A stretch of 64,000 nucleotides of DNA, taken from the NCBI GenBank assembly GCA_030743005.1, contig JASLTG010000014.1:16677-80676 (forward strand), given 5' to 3'. Position numbers and translations under genes: made by a program. The stretch comes from Acidimicrobiales bacterium. GTDB taxonomy: Bacteria > Actinomycetota > Acidimicrobiia > Acidimicrobiales > Poriferisodalaceae. Position 1 is the stretch's first letter; every line of letters starts with the position of its first letter. The notes below the pieces were generated by a model that worked only from the letters and a program-made list of their open reading frames with translations, was not told the DNA's origin and did not search any database. Shown here one piece after another: positions 16,833-25,202 of this stretch.

Positions 16833-18320
16833 CTATTTCACTGTCAAAGTAAACGAGGATCCATCGGCGATTATTTCGATAGAAGTCTCACCGTTTGTCG
16901 CGGCCCAATTGGAAGTCGTTCCGTCCGAACTGGTGAGAGTCCATTCTCCGTCAACAGGTAGTCGACGTACGAGCATTGAGGTCCGTGTCCCCCTAGTGGT
17001 GCTGTTGCAGGGATCAGCAGCGAGATGCAGAGCCTCACCAGTCCACTGGGCTTGACTCATCGCCACTCGCGGAAAGTCGACACCCTCGACACATGGTTGA
17101 GTGTGTTTCGCCAGATTGGGGTTATTGAATATTTCAGCCCATGCCCCGGGACGGCACACCCACCCAGCCATCACTCGAGCATTAGGTTGCCCACGCGGAT
17201 GTGGTTCATCGAAACCGAACCTGAAGGTGAACTCTCCGGAATCTTGATCGAAGTGAGGTTCGAACAGAGTGTCACAGGCATCCCAAAGTTTTTGCTTCAC
17301 GGCGCCTTCGGCGAATTCGCCAGTGAACCACGCGAGAAGAACACCTTCTTGAGCTTGCTTCAAGTTAACGTCACCGTCGCCGAGAAGACCCATAGCCGCA
17401 GCACCGAATTTCCATGCGGTTTCAGCGACTTGCCTACGTTGCGGCGCCAGATACCAGGTGGGAGCGATTAGGCCAACTGGGGTTTGAAGGTGCTCGTCAA
17501 CAACTGGGTCGTAGTACAAGTCCATCGCTATGGCTTTGTCTCCGTCCCAAGTGATGTAGTTATCCGACGCATACGCCCACCACTGGTCGAAAGCAGAGTG
17601 GTAGTTCGTGTCAAGGAGTTGGTCATGGAGTCTCAGACCGAGACCGGCGCCAGCCAGTCAATAAGGCCAAATTTTTGTGTTTTCGCAATGGCAACCCATT
17701 TGTCTGCCGTGCCACTGTTCAGCAAGGTGGCCCATTACTCCGGAATGAGTCCAACTGAAAGTGTGGTCTCCGTCACGAATCATTTCGAACGGCTCATTCC
17801 ACTTTGAGTCATTAGAGACATACCGATGTAAGCCGAGTAATAAACCAAAGAAACCTTTAAAGAAGAGCATCCCGTCAGCAGCCACGGGATCCATTTGGAC
17901 GCCATATGGCTCTATGCCATTCGCTGTCCACCCTGGTGCGTCGTAATTTCCCCACAGATCTGCAGGTACAAGCATTCGATACTGATCTGGGTAGTTTCCG
18001 CGATCGGGATCTGGCCCGAATTGAGTCATCCAGTCCTCGGCTGCCCACCAAGAAGTGTGTCGAGATACCAGCTCGTCAAGCACTTTGCTATAGACCTCGC
18101 TCCAAGCGGGTGTTCGGTCACTCATTAGGGCCATGGCATAGGCGGAATCAATCAAGTCGAATCGATGGAACGATGTCATAGGAGGGCCAGTGATGTTGTC
18201 CCAATGAGGGTGCGGTCGTCCGTCACGATCCCAGTCATCGGGAGTTGTCGCTTTTCGATATAAGTATCGAAGCCACCCCAACGACCTTTGGTCAAGAGGG
18301 TCATTAGTCTTAGCTGCCAT
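16833..18320 (-). CDS. Linalool dehydratase/isomerase-like enzyme with in-frame TGA (candidate selenoprotein)
   Basis: One reading frame of 495 sense codons plus one internal TGA at 17660-17658 (codon 221). Upstream, GCHCENTKIWPY ends just before the TGA; downstream LAGAGLGLRLHDQLLDTNY continues the family sequence with no frame change for about 275 codons. In Castellaniella linalool dehydratase/isomerase the two catalytic cysteines are nine residues apart in a C-E-x8-C block; here Cys212 and codon 221 have the same spacing, so the TGA replaces the second catalytic Cys. Asp55 or Asp58 may be the active-site Asp; the active-site His is not clearly placed. The ATG at 18320 has AGGAGGT, lying inside the end of the acyl-CoA dehydrogenase gene. 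Either selenocysteine is inserted (see hairpin 17630-17644) or the gene carries a nonsense change and is broken. Other internal starts such as 17525 would give a headless protein. Confidence 0.85.
17630..17644 (-). other. Bacterial SECIS-like hairpin after the in-frame TGA
   Basis: On the minus strand GTCTC (bases +14 to +18 after the TGA) pairs perfectly with GAGAC (+24 to +28), closing a five-base loop GGTCT at +19 to +23; a G-U pair can extend the stem. The published bacterial SECIS model asks for an apical loop 16-37 bases after UGA with a G in its first two positions. Both hold. In E. coli fdhF, as I recall its sequence, GGTCT also occupies +19 to +23. The bulged U of fdhF is not reproduced. 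A TGA followed by C is the same context as fdhF. Confidence 0.6.
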
Positions 18321-19338
18321 TGCTTGACCTCCTGGTAGGTGCATGATCGGTAAGCAGTTTCAAATGGTGTTTCTTGATTTCTGGCGTTTGGCCCTGCACG
18401 AGGAGGAACAAGGATTCTCTCGCTAGTCGCTGTGCTTGTTGTTCGACAAACAATGCTGAGCCGCCAACCGTGGCGACCAGAGCAGAAGTGGCACGAACGC
18501 AAAGATCACCCAAAAGGGCTCGAGCCTCAGGCAACTCTTCGGCGGTAGCTGAATTAATTTTATTTCGTGCCTCATGGAGTTGTTCATCTAGAGGACTGGG
18601 CCCCAACAAACGTGTGGCTCTGGACGCCACCCCAAGAGGGTTTGAGCCGTTGGAGCGTAACCCTTGCCGATATTTTTCAGCCCAGTCGGAGAAACTCTCC
18701 ACAGAAGTTACGTACTTCTCCGACACAGGGTGGTTATCGAGGGTGAGCTCAACGGTGACCGCGGAATCAATAGCTGCTAACGACAAACGACGGCTAGTTA
18801 GCGTCTCGCAGTCTTCAGCGTCGAGCATCGCCCACACAATCGATTCACCATGACGCGCGGCTGTTAGTACAACGTCTATGTGTCCCCAGCCGGTAACAAA
18901 AGGAGCTGTCCCGGAGAAGAGCCATCCGCTCCCTTGTGGGTCGGCGCGAAGCGTAGGAGTACCAGGTCGGTTTAGGTGAGCGAAAGCGACGCCACCTCTT
19001 GATTCTCCAGTAGCAAGAGCTTCAGCCCAGCGACCTTTCATAGGTCCATTCGTTTCTATGGCTGCTTTACTTGGTCCGGCGTGTTGCGCCCAGACAAAAC
19101 TGGTCGTTAAACAGCCTCCTGATATGGCTTCATGGACAGCCCACTGGGTTTGGGGTGAAACCCCTAAGCCGCCAAATTCGGTGGGAACGAAAAGCCCATG
19201 AAAACCAGCTTCACAGATCAAGTCCAGCTGGGAAGCGGGCACTGTCCCTTGAGCGTCAACTTCGAGTGCTTTCGGGAAAAGCTGGTTGTCCGCTAAAGCA
19301 ACTGCTCGTTCGAGAAGTTCGTTATCTATTTGGTTCAT
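18310..19338 (-). CDS. Acyl-CoA dehydrogenase-family flavoprotein
   Basis: A 342-residue protein of the acyl-CoA dehydrogenase fold. An N-terminal helical domain (AGFHGLFVPTEFGGLGVS) precedes the beta domain (GVAFAHLNRPGTPTLRADPQGSGWLFSGTAPFVTGW would be the FAD/substrate face) and a C-terminal helical bundle. It is about 40 residues shorter than classical members and the catalytic Glu cannot be placed, so it may be a diverged dehydrogenase or a flavin monooxygenase-like relative. The start overlaps the preceding gene by four bases (ATGA) and its last 11 bases hold the Shine-Dalgarno and start of the LDI-like gene, showing tight translational coupling. Confidence 0.85.
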   Translation of the reverse strand: MNQIDNELLERAVALADNQLFPKALEVDAQGTVPASQLDLICEAGFHGLFVPTEFGGLGVSPQTQWAVHEAISGGCLTTSFVWAQHAGPSKAAIETNGPMKGRWAEALATGESRGGVAFAHLNRPGTPTLRADPQGSGWLFSGTAPFVTGWGHIDVVLTAARHGESIVWAMLDAEDCETLTSRRLSLAAIDSAVTVELTLDNHPVSEKYVTSVESFSDWAEKYRQGLRSNGSNPLGVASRATRLLGPSPLDEQLHEARNKINSATAEELPEARALLGDLCVRATSALVATVGGSALFVEQQAQRLARESLFLLVQGQTPEIKKHHLKLLTDHAPTRRSSNGS

Positions 19339-20219
19339 TTTTCATCGAATAATTCGTAGACAACCGGTGAATACAGGTGCCCCAAACCTCGCTCCACTAT
19401 CTCGCTGAAGCGGTCCCGAACTAAACGAGCACCAGCCGCATCTACATCAAGCTGAGCGGCTAGAGCTAACGCGTAGTCGAGATCCTTCACGGAGTAGGTA
19501 GTAGGAAACCGATCCGCAGGGTACTCGCCTGTAGTCATGAACGAACCATGGCGTCGAAGAGCGAAGCTGTCAGCCGACCCCTGGCCGAGTAACTCAAATA
19601 CACGATTGCGATCCACGCCTGCCCTGGTCGCTATAGCCATGGCTTCTGCGAGAGCTGAGACATTCTCGAATAACACCATGTTGTTCATTAGCTTCATGAC
19701 GGTTCCGGTTCCCACAGGACCACAGTATGCAACGTCGGACCCCATATATCCGAGCCAAGGCACTACGCGACTAAAGGTCTCTTCTTCAGCGCCGACGGTG
19801 ATCGATAAAGTTCCTTCAACCGCGTTAGGCACCCCACGAGCCACAGGCGCGTCAGCGAAATGAGCACCCTTGGAAGTGAGGGCTTCTGCCACATCGAGAT
19901 TGACGGCTACGGTCGCCGTCGTGCAATCGACAACAATCTGCTCCGATCGAGCCTGATCACACAGTCCACCTCTACCAAGACAAACGGCACGTGTTTCGTC
20001 TTCACCAGGCACACAAACGAAAATGATGTCGGCTTCAGCTACCGTCGCCAGATCTTTTGCCCCCACAGCTCCAGCACGCACTGCTGAAGCGACCGCATCA
20101 GCATTCAAGTCATAGGCAAGGACTGGAACTGGCGACTTGGCGGTCAGGTTGTTGCACATCGGGGCCCCCATTGCCCCCAGGCCTACAAACGCAACGAGAT
20201 CTACTGACGAATCTGCCAT
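19335..20219 (-). CDS. 3-hydroxyisobutyrate dehydrogenase-type NAD(P) oxidoreductase
   Basis: A 294-residue beta-hydroxyacid dehydrogenase. The GLGAMGAPM loop near residue 13 binds NAD(P); the DAPVARGVPNAVEGTL segment corresponds to the substrate-binding DAPVSGG motif; the catalytic Lys is in GTGTVMKLMNNM; KDLDYALALA closes the active site. It would oxidise a small 3-hydroxy acid or semialdehyde-level compound. First gene of the five-gene operon running down to 15493, overlapping the next gene by ATGA. Its ATG has no Shine-Dalgarno; GAGACT seven bases upstream may be a -10 box. Confidence 0.9.
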   Translation of the reverse strand: MADSSVDLVAFVGLGAMGAPMCNNLTAKSPVPVLAYDLNADAVASAVRAGAVGAKDLATVAEADIIFVCVPGEDETRAVCLGRGGLCDQARSEQIVVDCTTATVAVNLDVAEALTSKGAHFADAPVARGVPNAVEGTLSITVGAEEETFSRVVPWLGYMGSDVAYCGPVGTGTVMKLMNNMVLFENVSALAEAMAIATRAGVDRNRVFELLGQGSADSFALRRHGSFMTTGEYPADRFPTTYSVKDLDYALALAAQLDVDAAGARLVRDRFSEIVERGLGHLYSPVVYELFDEK

Positions 20220-20281
20220 GACAAGGAGTCTCTCTCACAGCGAGGCCAGATGCCGTCATCTAGAGTGAAAAGAGGGAACCT
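20220..20281. promoter_or_regulatory. Divergent promoter region with small inverted repeat
   Basis: The 62 bases between the LDI-type operon and the PhyH/monooxygenase pair must hold both promoters. AGATG and CATCT (20248-20252 and 20257-20261) form an inverted repeat with a four-base gap, a possible operator. TAGAGT at 20261-20266 is a candidate -10 box for the rightward gene, followed by AGAGGG five bases before its ATG. Confidence 0.35.
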
Positions 20282-21436
20282 ATGACTGACACACAGCGAA
20301 AATCAGAGTGGGATAACTCCGAATTCAGACAATATTGCGCTGAAGGCGAAACGAGAGCGTTCCAACTAGGTAATCGAGGTCCTATCCGGTTCACCCCCGA
20401 AGGACGTCTTGACCCAGACATCTTGGACGCGTACGAGCGGTGTGGCTTTTACGTTTTTGAGAATGTCATCGGCGAAGACGAACTACAAGAGTGCCGAAAC
20501 GAAGTTGATGAACTTCTAGAACGAGCTCCCTGGCCTCATCGAGAATCAGAAGTCGATCGCAATGGTCGACCAGCGTTAGGACCGGAATTCGCAATTAACC
20601 CGTGGATTATGACCAAACCGTTGAGCGACCCGTTGGGCGGTACCGCAGAAAACAACGGTAGACATCCGGTCAAGATGTTCGAACCGGAACCAGGAGCGGG
20701 CAGTCCAGTACATGTTCCATATCTCGTCGCTGGATGTTTACAACTGCTCCCGTCATTCTTAAGGATTTCTGGTCACCCTGACATCTTGAGAGTCGCTGAA
20801 ACCATTAATGGTGCAGATTTCACACCGTTCACAGAAGTACTTTTCGTCAAAGAACCTGAGATAGGGCCTTCGGTTTCTTGGCATCAAGACGGACAAATCC
20901 ACTGGGACAACCCACAATGGGACTCAAACATTCATGGCTATAACGTTCAGGTTCAGCTCTACGGAAGTACCCCCGCAAATGGTGTGTGGGTGATACCCGG
21001 AACTCACAGGGAAGGAAAAGTCGACATTGCTGCTCGGGTGTCAGAAAACAACGATTCAGATTGGTTCGATAACGCAGTTCCGCTGGTCTGTGAACCCGGA
21101 GACGCCTTCATCACAAATCGGCAGACCGTTCATGGCTCTTTCCCTAATACTTCCAAAGATCGACGTATTACCGTCAATTTCGGTTTCCACCGGTATTCCT
21201 CAGTTATTGGCCAGACCGGGAAACTAAGCGGCGACGGGAACCTCTATACAGAAGAATATGTGCGGCAAAGATGTCGATGTATCCCTCTGGCAATTGACGC
21301 GCGGTCACAGCGCTTCCCAGATGAGCAACGTTACACATACCAACCTTTCGCTGGTCAAGAAGATGAACATCGCTACGAGCCTGAGGCAATCCGAGATATC
21401 TTGACTGATTACAACCTTCAAGATCTTGGTATCTGA
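20282..21436 (+). CDS. Phytanoyl-CoA dioxygenase (PhyH) family protein
   Basis: A 384-residue Fe(II)/2-oxoglutarate-dependent oxygenase. The iron-binding His and Asp are in VSWHQDGQIHWD, the distal His in RQTVHGSFPNTS, and the 2-oxoglutarate-binding Arg is probably in the following DRRITVNFGFHR. The N-terminal half (LDAYERCGFYVFENVI) is the usual entry helix. It would hydroxylate a small or fatty-type substrate. The monooxygenase gene starts two bases after its stop, so the two are cotranslated and probably act in one pathway. AGAGGG precedes the ATG. Confidence 0.9.
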   Translation: MTDTQRKSEWDNSEFRQYCAEGETRAFQLGNRGPIRFTPEGRLDPDILDAYERCGFYVFENVIGEDELQECRNEVDELLERAPWPHRESEVDRNGRPALGPEFAINPWIMTKPLSDPLGGTAENNGRHPVKMFEPEPGAGSPVHVPYLVAGCLQLLPSFLRISGHPDILRVAETINGADFTPFTEVLFVKEPEIGPSVSWHQDGQIHWDNPQWDSNIHGYNVQVQLYGSTPANGVWVIPGTHREGKVDIAARVSENNDSDWFDNAVPLVCEPGDAFITNRQTVHGSFPNTSKDRRITVNFGFHRYSSVIGQTGKLSGDGNLYTEEYVRQRCRCIPLAIDARSQRFPDEQRYTYQPFAGQEDEHRYEPEAIRDILTDYNLQDLGI

Positions 21437-21438
21437 CA

Positions 21439-23358
21439 ATGACTCTTAGTCCCGACGAGCAAATATTTTCCGACGCAATCGATGTAGCTAACATCCCGAC
21501 GCTGCTCATGGTTTTGGTGCAACTAACCGGTGAACTTCAATGGTTAGAAGAACCGTACTTACCGAAACGACAACCAGGGCTAGGAGACAACGACACCGGC
21601 GGCCTCGAACCCCGACACCAGCAAGAAGTTCGCGAAGCATCTCTGGAGGCGATATTGGCGTGGCGCGACGGTCGTCCCGTTGCCCTTCCCGAACCTGACT
21701 ACGATCTCATAGTTCGGATGCTTAGCGTTTCGATGGCTGAGTCTGTTCCGGCTGAATATGGCCAATTCACTGCTGCTCAGCTAGGCCAAGTGAAATTTCT
21801 TGACCACCAGAGCATCAGTTCGCCTCCCGATTTCAACGTCATCGTTATCGGAGCAGGAGTTTCGGGTTTGTGCGCCGCCATTAATCTCCAGATGCTCGGT
21901 ATCAACTTTCAGGTAGTCGAACGCAATTCAACGGTAGGGGGAGTTTGGTGGGAGAACCGTTACCCGGGTTCCGGTGTAGACACCCCAAACCACCTGTATT
22001 CGTATTCATTTGCTCCTTACGACTGGCAAAAGTATTTCTGCCTCCGCGACGAACTGCACGAATATTTGGAACACGTCTGTGACAGTTTCGAGGTGCGAGA
22101 CACCATTCGATTCGAAACCACCGTCGAACGAATCGAATACCAAAACCAGAAACAGAACTGGCTCGTAACACTTTGCTTACCAGATGGAACTCAAGAACAA
22201 ACTGAAGCCAATGTCGTGATTAGCGCGGCAGGAATCTTCAACCCGCCTGTGTCACCAGATATCGATGGTCTCGAAGACTGGGAAGGCGAAAAATGGCATA
22301 CGGCGCGCTGGCCTGAAACTGCAGATCTCCAAGACAAGAAGGTAGCAATCATCGGTAATGGGGCTAGTTGCATGCAGATCGGCCCAGAAATTCAAGACGA
22401 AGTGGAATCTCTTACCATCTTCCAAAAGTCAGTTCATTGGGCAGCACCATTTGAACAATTTCGGAAAGAGGTGCCTGACCCGCTTCGTTTTCTGTTGCGA
22501 GAAGTTCCCCTTTACCGCAACTGGTATCGAGTTCGACTTGGGTGGACATTCAATGACCGGATCCACTCGGCGCTTCACAAGGACCCCGATTGGGAACACC
22601 CGGAGAGATCTCTCAACGCTCAAAACGATGGGCATAGGGCGTACTTCACCGACTACGTCGTCAACGAATTGGGAGACGATGCTTCGGAGCTGCTTGACCG
22701 TGTGCTACCGACCTATCCGCCATTCGGTAAAAGAATGTTGATGGACAATGGGTGGTATCGGATGTTGCGAAACCCGAAGGTCCAACTGGTAGATGAGCAC
22801 GTAAGCAAGGTTGACGCAAACTCCTTAATCACTGCAGACGGCAGCGAATACGAAGCAGATGTGTTGGTTCTCGCCACAGGTTTCGATGTCCTCAACTTCA
22901 TAACCACCTATGAAGCGCAGGGCCGTTCAGGGGCCTCCCTGATGAGTCAATGGGAACAAGACAATGCCAAGGCCTACCTCGGCACTGCGGTCCCTAACTT
23001 CCCAAATTTCTTCACCCTCTACGGCCCGAACCTTCAACCCGGTCACGGCGGCAGCCTGATCTTTGTGGTGGAAATGCAAGTCCGATACATCCTGGATGTA
23101 ATCCAGAAGATGTTGGAACAAAATCTTGGTGCCGTCGAAATTCGGCAAGACATCCACGACAAGTACAACGAAGATGTCGATGAGGCCCATACACAGATGG
23201 TCTGGACGCACCCGGGTATGGAGTCCTACTACCGCAACGAACGCGGGCGCATCGTTGTCAACTCACCATGGCGAAACGTCGATTTTTATGCGATGACCCG
23301 AGAAGCAGACTTAAGTGAATATTTGACTGAACCCGTTGCCGAATTGGTAGCCGACTAA
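21439..23358 (+). CDS. Baeyer-Villiger monooxygenase with N-terminal extension (HAPMO type)
   Basis: A 639-residue flavoprotein. The first 135 or so residues (IPTLLMVLVQLTGELQWLEEP region) match the N-terminal extension of 4-hydroxyacetophenone monooxygenase, which is about 640 residues long. The FAD motif GAGVSGLCAA follows, then GGVWWENRYPGSGVD, a fingerprint variant WEGEKWHTARWP (Trp for the first Phe), a second Rossmann GNGASCMQI, and ATGFDVLNF. It would oxygenate a ketone with NADPH, likely after or before the PhyH step. Its last four bases overlap the threonine aldolase gene on the other strand. Confidence 0.92.
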   Translation: MTLSPDEQIFSDAIDVANIPTLLMVLVQLTGELQWLEEPYLPKRQPGLGDNDTGGLEPRHQQEVREASLEAILAWRDGRPVALPEPDYDLIVRMLSVSMAESVPAEYGQFTAAQLGQVKFLDHQSISSPPDFNVIVIGAGVSGLCAAINLQMLGINFQVVERNSTVGGVWWENRYPGSGVDTPNHLYSYSFAPYDWQKYFCLRDELHEYLEHVCDSFEVRDTIRFETTVERIEYQNQKQNWLVTLCLPDGTQEQTEANVVISAAGIFNPPVSPDIDGLEDWEGEKWHTARWPETADLQDKKVAIIGNGASCMQIGPEIQDEVESLTIFQKSVHWAAPFEQFRKEVPDPLRFLLREVPLYRNWYRVRLGWTFNDRIHSALHKDPDWEHPERSLNAQNDGHRAYFTDYVVNELGDDASELLDRVLPTYPPFGKRMLMDNGWYRMLRNPKVQLVDEHVSKVDANSLITADGSEYEADVLVLATGFDVLNFITTYEAQGRSGASLMSQWEQDNAKAYLGTAVPNFPNFFTLYGPNLQPGHGGSLIFVVEMQVRYILDVIQKMLEQNLGAVEIRQDIHDKYNEDVDEAHTQMVWTHPGMESYYRNERGRIVVNSPWRNVDFYAMTREADLSEYLTEPVAELVAD

Positions 23359-24392
23359 CAGTTCAACTCTTCTGCAACCGATGTGATGACAGTTGCGACG
23401 TCCGCTTCGCTGACGTCAAGATGTAAAACCATTCTGCTGGTATTTCCTGACCACCTGGTCATAACGCCTCGGTCCAATAACCGGTTCTCTAAACCGCCGA
23501 TATCGCCTATCACACGAACAAAAACCATATTTGTGTTCTGTGCATCTACCTCTAAACCGTCAATGTCAGCGAGACCCTCAGCGAGAGTTTCAGCGTTACG
23601 GTGATCATCGGCGAGCCGGTCGATGTGATTGTCTACAGCGTGTTCTCCTGCAGCAGCGATAAGACCAACTTGTCGCATTGCCCCACCGAGCATTTTCCGC
23701 CATTTCCTAGCCTCATCAATCAGCTCACTCGAACCTGACAGCACTGAGCCGATCGGGGCACCCAACCCTTTAGACAGACACACCGACACAGTGTCGAACG
23801 AAGCGGCAACATCCGCGGGGTCCACCCCCAGGGCTATGGCTGCGTTCCAGAGACGAGCCCCATCAAGGTGGTATCCCAAGTTGTATTCATCAGCTAGTTC
23901 GCGACCAGATCTCAAATCATCAAGACTGAGGACCTTCCCATCAGTCGTATTTTCAAGACATAAAAGACGTGTCCTAGCAAAGTGGGCGTCGTCGGGTTTT
24001 ATCGATGAACGCGCTGCATCTAGATCCAGCATCCCTGATTCCAACATTGGGACCGTCTGAGGTTGGATACTGCCGAGCACCGCAGCCCCACCACCTTCAA
24101 ACATATAAGTATGGGCATGGTCACCTACCAAGTACTCGTCGCCGCGTTGACAGTGAGCCATTAACGCACAGAGATTCGATTGGGTCCCCGAGGAAACAAA
24201 AACCGCTGCTTGTTTGCCAAGCAATTCAGCGACATTATTTTCCAAACGATGTACCGAGGGGTCATCGCCGAAGACGTCATCTCCCACTTCGGCGGTAGCC
24301 ATTGCATGGCGCATCGCCTGAGTTGGGCGAGAAACTGTGTCAGATCTTAAGTCGATCACCCTATTAATCTGCCACGTGGAGACGTCACACAC
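23355..24392 (-). CDS. ltaE: Low-specificity threonine aldolase
   Basis: A 345-residue PLP fold-type I enzyme that cleaves threonine or allo-threonine to glycine and acetaldehyde. The IDLRSDTVSRPT opening, GDDVFGDDPSVHRLE, SSGTQSNLCALMAHC, the HLDGARLWNAA segment with the PLP Asp, and the Schiff-base Lys in CLSKGLGAPIGS are all diagnostic. Homologues usually begin at the IDLRSDT block, so a GTG at 24359 is an alternative start; I keep GTG 24392 because AAGG lies about five bases upstream. Divergent from the TauD-type gene at 24406. Confidence 0.93.
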   Translation of the reverse strand: MCDVSTWQINRVIDLRSDTVSRPTQAMRHAMATAEVGDDVFGDDPSVHRLENNVAELLGKQAAVFVSSGTQSNLCALMAHCQRGDEYLVGDHAHTYMFEGGGAAVLGSIQPQTVPMLESGMLDLDAARSSIKPDDAHFARTRLLCLENTTDGKVLSLDDLRSGRELADEYNLGYHLDGARLWNAAIALGVDPADVAASFDTVSVCLSKGLGAPIGSVLSGSSELIDEARKWRKMLGGAMRQVGLIAAAGEHAVDNHIDRLADDHRNAETLAEGLADIDGLEVDAQNTNMVFVRVIGDIGGLENRLLDRGVMTRWSGNTSRMVLHLDVSEADVATVITSVAEELNC

Positions 24393-24393
24393 A

Positions 24394-24399
24394 TAGCCT
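24394..24399 (+). promoter_or_regulatory. -10-like box, leaderless start of TauD-type dioxygenase
   Basis: TAGCCT followed by six bases and the ATG at 24406; the box sits inside the 13-base gap to the divergent threonine aldolase start. Confidence 0.45.
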
Positions 24400-24405
24400 T
24401 ACAGC

Positions 24406-25200
24406 ATGAATGCAATTACCGTCACCCCAATTACCCCAAGGATTGGGGCAGAAATAGGGGGCGTGGACCTACGCGAAGAACTCAGCGAAGCGGCTGTTGA
24501 ACGGATTCGTGAAGCTTGGTTAGAACATCAAGTCCTCTTCTTTAGAGACCAGGACCTGACCCATGAGCAACACATAGCGTTTGGTGCCCGGTTCGGAGAG
24601 CTACATATTCACCCAACTGTTCCCCACCACCCAAAACATCCCGAAGTGTTGATCATTCACGCTGATGAGAACTCACGATCTGTAGCTGGTGACGGTTGGC
24701 ATAGCGACGTCACCTTTGAAAAGAGTCCACCATTGGGAAGCATTTTGCGGCTTACCGAAATTCCACCCAACGGCGGTGGGGCCACTCTGTTTAGTTCGAT
24801 GTACTCGGCATATGAGGCGTTGTCGCCCGCCTTCCAAGATTTTCTTGAGGATCGAGTCGCGTTACATCGACTAGGCAAACTCCCCGGCCACCGGCAAGAC
24901 GCGACTCCGCCTTCGGCTCAACACCCAGTTGTGCTTACTCACCCTGAGACGGGCCGGAAGGGTCTCTTCGTCAACCAAGGTTTCACCAAACGTATTGAAG
25001 ACCTAAGTCGGGAGGAGAGTTCCGCGATCCTGCAGTATCTGTACAAACACATCGAAAATCCTAATTTCCAGGTGCGTTTTCACTGGTCTGAAAATTCAAT
25101 AGCGATGTGGGATAACCGTTGTGTCCAACACCTCGCGACGTGGGACTACTTCCCGGCGACTCGTCATGGTTACAGGGTGACTCTCAAGGGCCCCGAATAG
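24406..25200 (+). CDS. TauD/TfdA-family 2-oxoglutarate dioxygenase
   Basis: A 264-residue Fe(II)/2-oxoglutarate dioxygenase. The opening GAEIGGVDLRE and HQVLFFRDQDLTHEQHIAFG, the iron-ligand HxD in GWHSDVTFE, the GGATLFSSMYSAYEAL segment, the distal His in DNRCVQHLATWDY and the closing RVTLKGP with the 2-oxoglutarate-binding Arg are all present. Relatives release sulfite from taurine or hydroxylate aryloxyacetates and related acids; the actual substrate is open. The ATG has a -10-type box but no Shine-Dalgarno. Confidence 0.92.
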   Translation: MNAITVTPITPRIGAEIGGVDLREELSEAAVERIREAWLEHQVLFFRDQDLTHEQHIAFGARFGELHIHPTVPHHPKHPEVLIIHADENSRSVAGDGWHSDVTFEKSPPLGSILRLTEIPPNGGGATLFSSMYSAYEALSPAFQDFLEDRVALHRLGKLPGHRQDATPPSAQHPVVLTHPETGRKGLFVNQGFTKRIEDLSREESSAILQYLYKHIENPNFQVRFHWSENSIAMWDNRCVQHLATWDYFPATRHGYRVTLKGPE

Positions 25201-25202
25201 AA

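Noticed and set aside
16833..17525. Annotating the two halves of the LDI-like gene as separate proteins
   Set aside because: Both halves are in one frame, neither is a complete domain, and the stretch between the TGA and 17525 is clearly coding family sequence.
16833..18320. Frameshift as the cause of the split LDI-like gene
   Set aside because: The frame before and after the TGA is identical; only one codon interrupts it.
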